NCBI GenBank assembly: GCA_024760905.1
Contig: CM045746.1
Coordinates: 4,246,001 to 4,310,000, forward strand
Reading direction: 5' to 3'
Source of the DNA: Plotosus lineatus
Lineage: Eukaryota; Chordata; Actinopteri; Siluriformes; Plotosidae
DNA: 64,000 bases
Below, piece after piece: positions 33,301-45,600 of the stretch (the first letter of the stretch is position 1; every line of letters begins with the position of its first letter). The notes under the pieces are model-generated. The model searched no databases, was not told the DNA's origin, and worked only from the letters and a program-made list of their open reading frames with translations. A program made the position numbers and the translations under genes.

Positions 33301-36300
33301 TTTCATCAATCAGCATACGTGTCAAACACCAGTAGCACCAACTTGAACCTTTAACTGACTGAACTGGAATGTTCACTAATTGCTAACATTAATACGTGTA
33401 ACTCCATTTTGTTCCTATAAAATTATTTTGATAATACACAAGGTATTAATAACAATGAAGCCATGAGGGGGGCACTTTGGAGGCACGGTGGCGTAGTGGT
33501 TAGCACGTCCGCCTCACAGCAAGAAGGCCCGGGTTCGATTCCCGACCTGGGCGTTTCTGTGTGGAGTTTGCATGTTCTCCCCGTGCTTGTGTGGGTTTCC
33601 TCCGGGTGCTCCGGTTTCCTCCCACAATTCAAAGACATGCACTGTAGGTTAATTGGCCATTCTAAATTAGGGACTACAGATGGAAGCTAGTTATAAGATG
33701 TATGATGTAATGATGTAAGATGTATGATATATGATGTGAGGCGACCTTGAGTGCTGAGAAAGGCGCCATATAAATAAAATGTATTACTAGGAAGTGCTCT
33801 CGATCATGCCGGTCCCAAGCCCGGATAAATGCAGTGGGTTGTGTCAGGAAGGGCATCCAATGTAAAAGGATCAGTTAAGGCCCAAGTTAACAACGACCAC
33901 CATCAGTGCTGTCAACCAACAGGGTGCTGGGGGAAATTGGACTACTGTCGGTCGAAGAAGGAGAGTTGGGAGGCGTGTCCGTAAGTGGAGAGAGAAGAGG
34001 AAAAGCATGAGTGTAGGACTGAGAGTAGGGACTTTGAATGTTTGACAAGAAACGGTAGAGAGCTGGCTGACATGATGCATAGGAGGAAAGTGGACATACT
34101 GTGTTCAGGAAACCAGGTGGAAAGGTAGCAAGGCTAGAAGCTTAGGAGCAGGGTTTAAGCTGTCTTGCCATGGTGTGGATGGGAAAAGAAATGGAGTAGG
34201 AGTCATCTTGAAGAAGGGGTTTGTCAAGAATGTTCGAGAAGTGAAAAGAGTGTCAGACAGAGTGATGAGTCTCAAGTTAGAAATTGAAGGCATGATGTTC
34301 AATGTTGTTAGTGCTTATGCCCCACAGGCAGGATGTGAGCTAGAAGAGAAGGAGAGATTCTGGAGTGAGTTAGATGAAGTGATGCAGAGTACCCCCAGAG
34401 GTGAAAGAGTGCTCATTGGTGCAGACTTCAATGGACCTGTTGGTGCAGGCAACAGAGGGGACGAGGAAGTGATAGGCAGGTCTGGTATCCAGGACAGGAA
34501 CACAGAAGGACAGATGTTGATAGATTTTGCAAAAATGGTGGAAATGGCTCTGGTAAATACTTTCTTCCATAAGAGACAGGTGCATAGGGTGACTTATAAA
34601 AGTGGAGGTAGGAGCACACAGGTAGACTACATCCTTGTGTAGGCGATGCAATTTGAAGGAAGTCAGTGACTGCAAATTAGTAGTGGGTTAGAGTGCTGCC
34701 AAACAGCATAGGATGGTGGTGTGCAGGATGACGCTGGTGGTGAGGAAGGTGAAGAAGGCAAACGCAGAACAGAAGACAAAGTGGTGGAAGCTGAAAAAGG
34801 AAGCGTGTCATGTTGTCTTCAAGGAGGAGTTGAAACAGGCTTTGGGTGGTCAGGAAGTGCTTCCAGATGAACCACAGCAAATGTGATCAGGGAGACAGGT
34901 AACAGAGTACTTTGAGTGTCCTCTGGAAGGAAAGCAGATAAGGAGACTTGGTGGTGGACTGAGGAAGTGCAGGAGTGTGTACAAAGGAAGAGGTTAGCTA
35001 AGAAGAAGTGGGACATTGAGAGGACCGAAGAGAGTAAACAGGAGTACAGGGAGACACAGCGTAAAGTGAAGATAGAGGTGTCAAAGCCCAAACAGAGGGC
35101 GTGTGAAGACTTGTATGATAGGTTGGACACTAAGGAGGGAGAAAATGATTTATACAGGTTGGCACAGCAGAGAAATAGAGATGGGAAGGACATGCAGCAA
35201 GCTATAGTGATTAAGGACAGATAGGGAAATGTATTGACTGTTGACAGAAGTCATTGGAAGATGGAAAGAGTACTTTGAAGAGCTGATGAATGAGGAAAAT
35301 GAGAGAGAGACAGGAAACAGTAGAAGAGGTGACCGTAGAGGACCAGGAAGTGGAAAAGATTAGTAAGGGTGAAGTGAGGGTGGCATTGAAGAGGATGAAG
35401 AGTGAAAAGGCAGTTGGTCATGATGACATACCTGTGGAGGTATGGAAGTGTCATGGAGAGGTACCAGTAGATTTTCTGACAAGAACATTCAACAAGATCT
35501 TAGAGAGTGAGCAGATGCCGGAGGAATGGAGGAGGAGTGTGCTGGTGCCCATTTTTAAGAAAAAGGCAGACATGCAGAGTTGTGGCAATTACAGACAGAT
35601 AAAGTTGATGAGCCATATGATGAAGTTATAGGAAAGAATGTTGGAAGTGAGACTAAGGGCAGAGGTCAGCATTTGTGAACAACAGTTTGGTTTCATGCCA
35701 AGAAAGAGCACCACCGATGCAGTGTTTGCTTTGAGGATGTTAATAGGGAAGTACAGAAAAGGTTAGAGGGAGCTGCATTGTGCCTTTGTGGATCTGGAGA
35801 AAGCATATGACAACAACTGTGGTATTGCATTGCATGAGATTGCATCAAGGATCAGCTCTGAGCCCCTTCTTCTTTGCTATGGTGATGGACAGGCTGACAA
35901 ACGCGGTTAGACAAGATTCCTTATGGACTATGATGTTTGCAGATGACATTGTGATCTGTAGCGAGAGCAGAGAACAAGTGCAGGAAAATCTACAGAGGTG
36001 GAGGTATGCCCTGGAAAGGAGAGGAATGAAGGTTAGCCTCAGTAAAAGACAGGAGGCAGAGATGGAGGTAGCAGAGATGAAAATGTTGAGGTTCTCTTTG
36101 TAAGTAACGAGGATGAATAGGATCAGGAATGAGTACATGTAAGGACAGCACATGTTAGAGGTATGGGAGACAAAAGTCAGAGAGGCTAGATTGAGATGGT
36201 TTGGAGATGTACAAAGAAGGGATAGTGAATATATTGGTAGTAGGATGCTGAGGTTGGAACTACCAGACAGAAGGCCTAGAGGAAAACCAAAAACAGAGAC

Positions 36301-39300
36301 TTATGGATGTGGTGAAGGAGGACATGAAGGCTGTTGGTGTAAGAAAAGATGCAGAGAACAGGGTGAGATGGAGGCAGATGATTTGCTGTGGCGACCCCTG
36401 AAGGGAACAGCCGAAAGGAAAAGAAGAAGACAAGGTATTAATAACGGGGCAGTGGTGGCCTGGTGGTAAAGGGTGCTGGTTCGCCGATCCAAGGGTTGGA
36501 GATTTGAGTCCCACTGTCCACAAGGTTGTCACTGTCCCCCAGTGCACCTAATTGGGTTATCAAAGGCCGGCCATGTCTCATGTAAAAGAACCATTGCTGA
36601 CTTTCATCAAGAGTAAGCTGGATAGCCATCAGCGTGTTTCTGCCTCTTGCTAAAGGGTTGTGTCAGGAAGGGCATCCAACATAAAAACCTATGCCAAATC
36701 AAATGTGCAAATCATTAATATGATTTCCATGAAGATGGAGGCAGATGATTCGCTGTGGCGACCCCTGAAAGGGAACAGCCGAAAGGAAAAGAAGACACAA
36801 GGTATTAATAAATGTAGAATAGCTTCTTTCCTTATTTGTATGATATACCTGTAGCAATTCTTGCATCTTATTTTGGTCACATAACCATTATCATTGATGT
36901 TAAGTATTTCGAAGTCGTCTTTAAACAAATATTTTCTGAACGTTTTTGCTTGTACCCATGCCGTGTCGGCTATTTTTGGTTTTGTTTACCATACACAAAC
37001 CCATTTCTGGCAGTGCACTTTATCACGCACTGCATTACGGAAGTGAAATATGTAAACAACCGTTTCATCATTCATTTCAAAAGACCGCCAATCTATCGCA
37101 AGACCGACTATCGAGGTCACGTCAATTGACAGACATCAAAATCCCCCTCCCCATTTTTAGGAGTGAAATATTTTAATTTAACATGCAGATTAAAAACTTT
37201 TTAAAAAATGGAGAAAAATATACACATAGTTTCATAATAGAATATAGAATGCTAAGTAAGTATTTTAACTTTTTAATTATTATTTAATTGATGCTTGAAA
37301 AAGTACTGTTGGCCATTTTAGTGTAAATTGTCTGTCTTCCTTTCGGCTTTTTCCCTTTTCCTCGGGAGTCGCCACAGCGAATCATTTGATTCACACGTTT
37401 GATTTGGCAGAGGTTTTTACGTCGGATGCCCTTCCTGACACAACCATTTTAGCAAGGGACAGAAACACGCTGACAACTTTGCAGCCTACGCTTTACGAAA
37501 GTCAGCAATGGTTCTTTTACATGCCTCTCACCATAGACAGTGAGAGACATGGCCCGCCTTTGATAACCCAGTTAGCCGCACTTTTAAAATGTAACTTTTG
37601 AACCAATCTTAATAAATGAAAACTATTTTCTTTGTTTTTTTTCCAGTTCTTTCTGATTCACTGTTATGAGAGATAGTCATATAAAACAAAAAATGTCCTG
37701 GGGTACCGAATTTTTATATTATATTAATACTGTGAGTAACATGTAAAAATCTCAAAGACAAGTAAAACTACCATTACTTGATCTGACATGGAATTGCCCA
37801 AATGAGATCTTACTTTCTGGGATCTTGACGTTTCGGCGTGTGGAGTAACTCCTGTTAAAGTCATGGCTTATGTATTTCCACTCTGCTCCAGAATCATCAT
37901 CCAGGTTTATCTTATAATCCTCATCATCTAGATCATCTTCTTCAGAATCACTCATTATTCTCGGTCTTTTACTGGGTGTCCATCTTGTTTCAGTCTTTTC
38001 CTGGGTGCCCTCTTCCTTTTCTAAGAAAAAAAAAAAAAAAAGAATTCATTAACATGATGCATTTCCTTACCATCAAAATTAATGTGGATTCTAACCTGAA
38101 CACAAAGAACAAGTCTAAAACCGCAAAGAGCACTACAAGTAAACAAGTGAGAACCAGCCGAAATGTCCTCATTTCAAGAAAATATCTTCACTCTTGGTTA
38201 AAATGCATTCTGGTATACTGAGATCCCTCACTTTCCGCGATTAATTGGGACCGAGATCCCCATGCAAACATCGAAATCCGTGAAGTAGGATCACCCCCCA
38301 ACACCCCCCTGACCGACGTATACATACATGTAGATGTGTATATAATATCAATAAGTACATATTCAATGCTATATATACTTATAATAACTATCAAACATTA
38401 AAAAAGAATGCATAAGATAGAAATAAAATATAAATATACACACATACAGACGTGCGCATGCACGCACGCAGATGCACGCACTCGGATGCGCACCTCACAA
38501 CAATATAACTAGTTTTGATGGGAGATTTTGGGTTGCTTTTGTTTTGTGTCGGTTTAGGGTTATTTTTGTTCTATAATTGGCCTTGTTTTTGTGGCATTTT
38601 CCTTAAATTTTTCCTCTATTCTTCCTTAATTTCCTTATTTTTTAAATTCGATTAATATTTAAAAAAAAAAAAAAAAACGCGATGTACTGAAGCTGCATGA
38701 ATTGAAGTGCAATGAAGCGAGGGATCCATGTACTTCAATATGTAGCATTTGTAAACACTCCCACACAGACACGGTACCTTCACCACTGCTAGAATTCAAG
38801 TCAATCTGGAACAAGCCATGCTTCTTCGGTGCCCCTGTCATCATGGTTACAAGATTCTTCTTGTCACTGTGTTCTTCTAGGTCTGAGCAGTAAGCTTCAC
38901 TTTCATAGCCTTGCTTCAGCTTCTCCACACCTTCTATGTAGTCCAGGTTTGCCAAATACTCATTCCCAGATATTTCATTTTCTGTGCTTACCAGCTCATC
39001 CTTTACCACTTTACCTGTGCAGAAGGTAGAATGTTGCAATAAATCACACTGAACTCCTTGTTAATTGCTAACTCAGAGTGCCAAGTCAGTGATTTTGAGT
39101 TTCTGGCTGCACATATACCTGTGAAAACACACACAAATGTACCCTTGGACATGTCGTCCAGGCAGCGCAGGCCCCAGCCTTTGTGCTGAGTCATGAAAAC
39201 CTCCAGACGCAGCTGCAGCCCGTGCTGAACCAATCTGTTGCCACATAGTCTCGGATCACAGCGACACAAAGCATTACATTCATACACCCTGCAGAGGGAA

Positions 39301-39546
39301 ACCAGTCATTTAATCCACATATCATATACAAGAGATAAACACAGCATGTTCACAGAGATGATTCTCACCCAGTGGGAATGTATCTGGGCAGTCGCTTGTG
39401 TGTGTATCCAGCGGTCACATCAACAGGACCACTGTGGAACAAAGATGTTGCCTCGATGGTTAATTGGTGACAAGAGCACTTTGATCTGTGAGACAAACAC
39501 ATCCATCCAATCAGAACACAAGCAATACAAATATCCCTACAGCTAT

Positions 39547-39625
<79 letters not shown>

Positions 39626-42600
39626 GTCTCGGCAGCCATCAGTGCAGTCACAGCCCACCATAAAGTCAAGGTTCGTGTTGATAAAGACTCCAGGAGCAGG
39701 ATATCTGTCTCTGGTGTAGGTCAGAGTGGGCAGAGAGACAGTGTTGAGCTCATTAACACAGGGCACTGGGACCAACTCCTTTCCTTCTGAAATGTCTGGG
39801 AAGCTCAGATAAGGACGGCTGGTCATGGAGGAAGGGAGCAATGCCCTTTGAACAAGCACAAATGGGTCCAGGCAGAACATGTCCAGGAAGAGGAAATCAC
39901 AGCGTGACTCAAACAGGAACGCATGCACCTCTTTCATGTCACATAGGCTCCTCCCACACGGTGCACGATAGAACACGTGAAAAGACATCTAAGAAAATCA
40001 TGATTGAAACAGTTATGTTCAGAATGTCATGAAACAGGAGTTCATGGTGCATCGGGTTGTTTACACCCTTAAAGAGTACGATTTTACAACAGTAAAACAA
40101 AAACATCTTACAAAACGTTCTCACCTTCCCTACACGCCTTCTTGCTGTCATGCGCCTAAAGCCATGGAGCAGCGGGATAAGCAGTGGATTCTGACCACGG
40201 TGTTGATCCTTCTCTGTTGGCCTTACGTGATTCAAACACGCTGGGCAGCAGCGATGTGGTACGTACTTCAGCCGGGGCTCGACAACCGGCACAAGAGCAT
40301 TCAGTGATCTGATATCATCCTCTTCAGAATGAGGGCGTTTTACTCTGTAAAGAAAAAGGTTAGGATGTCTCTTGTATCAACCTTTTAAAATTACTGACTC
40401 TCAATATGTTCTTGGAGAACCACCTTCTCCTCTGTATGGTCTCATGCGGATAAAGAAATCAATAATAAGAGTCTCCAGTCACATAGTGATTAATAGTAGC
40501 ATTAGGCATTAGTGATCAAACCAGAATATGTATCTGCACAATTTAAGGTGTGGTTTTGAAAGGTCAAAAATGCTCACTATTTTTAGTCTAGTGCACGACA
40601 ATCATTTGAATAATGCCTCCTGACAATTGGTACGGTGGAGGCGGGGTTAAGCGACAGTGAGATATAGTGAGGCGTATAGGCTGTACACAAAATGCAGCCG
40701 TGAGGGAGGGGCACAAACCAGTGTCTCTCCCTCATGCTGGTCCCAAGCCCGGATAAATGCAGAGGGTTGCGTCAGGAAGGGCATCCGACGTAAAACAAAT
40801 GCCAAATAAACTATGCGAATCACAAGAAAGAATCACATACCGGATCGGTCGAGGCCCGGGTTAACAACGACCGCCATCAGTGCCGTCAACCAACAGGGTG
40901 CTGATGGAAATTGGACTACTGTTGGTCGAAGACGTCGAAGAAGGAGAGGCGGGAGGCGTGTCCGTTGCCAGAGAGAGAAGAGGAAAGGCATGAGTCTAGG
41001 ACTGAAAGTAGGGACTTTGAATGTTGGAACTATGGCAAGAAAAGGTAGAGAGCTGGCTGACATGATGCAGAGGAGGAAGGTGGACATACTGTGTGTTCAG
41101 GAGACCAGGTGGAAAGGTTGCAAGGCTAGAAGCATAGGAGCAGGGTTTAAGCTGTTTTATCACAGTGTGGATGGGAAGAGAAATGGAGTCGGAGTCATCT
41201 TGAAGGAGGAGTTTGCCAGGAATGTTATAGAAGTGAAAAGAGTGTCAGACAGAGTGATGAGTCTCAAGTTAGAAATTAAAGGTGTGATGGTCAATGTTGT
41301 TAGTGCTTATGCCCCACAGACAGGATGTGAGCGAGAAGAGAAGGAGAGATTCTGGAGTGAGTTAGATGAAGTGATGCAGAGTACCCCCAGAGGTGAAAGA
41401 GTGGTCATTGGGGCAGACTTCAATGGACATGTTGGTGCAGGAAACAGAGGGGACGAGGAAGTGATGGGTAGGTTTGGTATCCAGGACAGGAGCATGAAGG
41501 ACAGATGTTGGTAGATTTTGCAAAGGATGGAAATGGCTGTGGTGAATACTTTCTTCCAGAAGAGAGAGGAGCATAGGGTGACTTATAAAAGTGGAGGTAG
41601 GAGCACACAGGTAGACTACATCTTGTGCAGGCGATGTAATTTAAAGGAAGTCAGTGACTGCAAAGTAGTAGCGGGTGAGAGTGTTGCCAAACAGCATAGG
41701 ATGGTGGTGTGCAGGATGATGCTGATGGTGAGGAAGGTGAAGAAGGCAAAGGCAGAGCAGAAGACAAAGTGGTGAAAGTTGAAAAAGGAAGAGTGTCGGG
41801 TTGTCTTCAAGGAGGGGTTGAAACAGGCTTTGGGTGGTCAGGAAGTGCTTCCAGATGACTGGACAACTACAGCTAATGTGATCAGGGAGACAGGTAGGAG
41901 AATACTTGGTGTGTCATCTGGAAGGAAAGTAGATAAGGAGACTTGGTGGTGGAATCAGGAAGTGCAGGAGTGTGTACAAAAGAAGAGATTAGCTAAGAAG
42001 AAGTGGGACATTGAGAAAACCGAAAAGAGTAAACAGGAGTACAGGGAGACACAGTGTAAGACAAAGGTAGCAGTGTCAAAGGCCAAACAGAGCGCGTGAC
42101 TTGTATGCTCGGTTGGAAAGTAAGGAGGGAGAAAATGATTTATACAGGTTGGCACAGCAGAGAAATAGAGATGGGAAGGACGTGCAGCAAGTTAGATTGA
42201 TAAAGGACAGAGAGGGAAATGTATTGATTGATGACAGAAGTGTGCTGGGAAGATGGAAAGAGTACTTTGAAGAGCTGATGAATGAGGAAAATGAGAGAGA
42301 AAAAAGAGTAGAAGAGGTGACTGTTGAGGACCAGGAAGTAGCAAAGATTAGTAAGGGTGAAGTGAGGAGGGCAGTGAAGAGGATGAAGAATGGAAAGGCA
42401 GTTGGTCCTGATGACATACCGGTGGAGGTATGGAAGTGTCTAGGAGAGGTAGCAGTAGATTTTCTGACAAGAACATTTAACAAGGTCTTAGAGAGTGAGA
42501 GGATGCCAGAGGAATGGAGGAGAAGTGTGCTGGTGCCCATTTTTAAGAACGAGGGAGACGTGCAGAGTTGTGGCAACTACAGAGGGATAAAGTTGATGAG

Positions 42601-45600
42601 CCATACGATGAAGTTATGGGAAAGAATAGTGGAAGCTAGACTAAGGGCAGAGGTCAGCATTTGTGAACAACAGTTTGGTTTCATGCCAAGAAAGAGCACC
42701 ACAGATGCAGTGTTTGCCTTGAGGATGTTAATGGAGAAGTACAGAGAAGGTCAGAGGGAGCTGCATTGTGCCTTTGTGGATCTGGAGAAAGCATATGACA
42801 GGGTGCCAAGAGAAGAACTGTGGAATTGCATGAGGAAGTCTGGAGTGGCAGAGAAGTATGTTAGAGTGGTGCAGGACATGTATGAGAGATGTAAGACAGT
42901 AGTGAGGTGTGCTGTCGATGTGACACAAGAGTTCAAGGTGGAGGTGGGACTGCATCAAGGGTCAGCCCTCAGCCCCTTCTTGTTTGCTATGGTGATGGAC
43001 AGGCTGACAGATGAGGTTAGACAAGATTCCTCATGGACTATGATGTTTGCAGATGACATTGTGATCTGTAGTGAGAGCAGAGAACAAGTGCAGGAAAATC
43101 TAGAGAGGTGGAGGTATGCCCTGGAAAGGAGGGGAATGAAGGTTGGCCTCAGTAAGACAGAATACATGTGCATGAATGACAAGGACCAAAGAGGAACGGT
43201 GAGATTACAGGGAGCAGAGATAAGAAAGGTGGAGGATTTTAAGTACTTAGGCTCAACAATCCAGAGCAATGGAGAGTGTGGAAAAGAGGTCAAGAAGCGT
43301 GTGCAGGCAGGTTGGAATGGTTGGAGAAAAGTGTCCGGTGTGATGTGTGATCGGAGGGTATCGGCAAGAATGAAAGGAAAAGTGTACAAAACGGTGTTGA
43401 GGCCAACGATGTTGTATGGGTTAGAAACAGTGGCCCTGGGGAAAAGACAGGAGGCAGAGTTGGAGGTAGCGGAGATGAAAATGTTGAGGTTCTCTTTGGG
43501 AGTAACGAGGATGGATAGGATTAGGAATGAGCACATCAGAGGGACAGCACATGTAAGACGTTTTGGACACAAAGTCAGTGAGGCTAGATTGAGATGGTTT
43601 GGACATGTACAGAGGAGGGATAGTGAGTATATTGGTAATAGGATGCTGAGGCTGGAACTACCAGGCAAAAGGCCTAGAGGAAGACCAAAGAGACGATTCA
43701 TGGATGTGGTGAAGGAGGACATGAAGGTCGTTGGTGTAAGAGAAGAAGATGCAAAGGATAGGGTGAGATGGAGGCAGATGATTCGCTGTGGCGACCCCTG
43801 AAGGGAAAAGCCGAAAGGAAAAGAAGAAGATAGGCTGTACACAACCCACCATCAGAAACCACATTAACCTGACAGGGTCAGTTGACGATAGGCCCAGTTC
43901 ACGATAGGTCACGTCCAGTACAAGAGCGAGTGATGTCTCCCAAACAGGAACGCAACATCCGGTTGCAGCATTGACCGATTATCACTGCAAGTCACCACTT
44001 GTATCGCCGCAAACGGAGGCAATACCTGATACTGACTGTTGTGACTTTAATTTTGGCAGGTGCCATTTTGTTGTTTCATGTGCATAATTTATGCTTGACA
44101 GTTTTGTTTGGTTTTTTGAAGCCACCATCCTAAACAAATTATCCACATTACAAAAATCCAGTTTTGGGTTAGCAAAATAAAAAAATATGTAAAGAAATGA
44201 TGGTTTCAAAGTTTTCAATGACTGCCCCTATATATGCAATTTATAAAATGTCTTCCTTTCGGCTTTTTTCCCTTTTACTCGGGGGTCGCCATAGCGAATC
44301 ATCTGATTCGCATGTTTGATTTGGCAGAGGTTTTATTTTAACGTCGGATGCCCTTCCTGTCACAACCCTTTTTAGCAAGGGACAGAAACACGCTGACGAC
44401 TTTGCAGCCTACTCTTTACGAATGTCAGCAATGGTTCTTTTACATGCCTCTCACCATAGACAGTGAGAGACATGGCCCGCCTTTGATAACCCAGTTAGCC
44501 GCACTGGGCGGGACAGTGACAACCTTGTGGAGAGTGGGACTCGAACCCCCAACCGTTGGATCAGCGATCCAGCGCCCTATACCACTAGACCACCACTGCC
44601 CCTATGCAATTTATAAAATAAATCCACAATATCCACGTTATCTTTCTTAACTGTGCTTGGTATTTGCGAAAGCATTCATTGCACTGCATGTCTTTATGGT
44701 GTTTTCATGCTTTTGGTCGAGGATAGACTTTCGATACTGTTCTTGGCTGTAGGTCTTTTCATCATTTGCAACACCAACAGAATCACTTTTGCCTTCTTCA
44801 AACTCAACAGGATAGAATTCACTCTGAATACTCATCTTTACTTCTGTGAAAAATCTATCAGAAGTCAATCAATTGTGAGACAATGAGAAAAGATTGACTT
44901 TACTTAAAGTGCATTCTGGTCAACTGCTGGTGAGCTGGGCAGAAATTATTCTCCACTGGGGGCCCTTTCAACAGCAAATCCGATTGTGTGTATTATTAAA
45001 TGGAAACCACAATACATATAGTGAACAGTTAACAATGTTTAAATAGAGTGCACACTCTACCATGTACAAAGTACATATTCAAAGTTAATATTCTCTATAT
45101 GGGTTTTGGTTTTAATTATCCATGTGCTTTTCTGACAAAATGCTCTATAGTTCCTCGACGTAAATAAATTAGAAAAAAAAATTACTTACTTGTTTGAAGG
45201 ATTTATGAGACAGCTGGGGTTTAAGTATTCAAGACCACTCAAAGTCAAAGATCACTGTCTCATTTGAAAGTCCACATATGGTTTAATATTAGTGTTCTTT
45301 TGTAACATGTATATCAGCACTCATTTCAAAATTATAAGTGCTCTCTCTCTCTCTCCAAAACCTGTGGACTCTATTATGACCTTCACCTTTGACAATGATA
45401 GTCCAAAATAAAATCACCTCTGAGACTCATGCAAGGGCACTGTCCCCAAAAATGTTTGGTTACATTCCATGCATAGCTGCGGTCAGGATTTTGTTTGCAA
45501 ACAAAAAGACAGGCAGGCAAAGGCCAGTGATTACAATAATGTTACCAAAGAACCTTAACTTTCTGGGGGTTTAAAAAGAGGACCCCCCCCCCTCCCCCAG

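Noticed and set aside
36836..37129. Small plus-strand frame of 97 codons in a setdb1 intron
   Set aside because: No motif, no splice context and ordinary AT-rich composition; probably chance.
39488..39790. Plus-strand frames across the setdb1 exons
   Set aside because: The minus strand carries consistent splice sites and conserved SETDB1 residues; the plus frames have no homology.
42955..43842. Long open frame (295 codons) antisense to LINE R copy 5, with similar antisense frames at 47672-48247 and 55690-56268
   Set aside because: The R coding strand is very rich in purines (GAG, AAG, AGG), which depletes stops on the opposite strand. The frames are shadows that recur wherever R occurs and contain no domain.
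44530..44602. tRNA gene-like A-box and B-box sequences (also at 33488, 36455, 55300, 61700)
   Set aside because: They lie at SINE heads, with the SINE body following. No tRNA cloverleaf with proper acceptor pairing was seen, so they are not annotated as tRNA genes.
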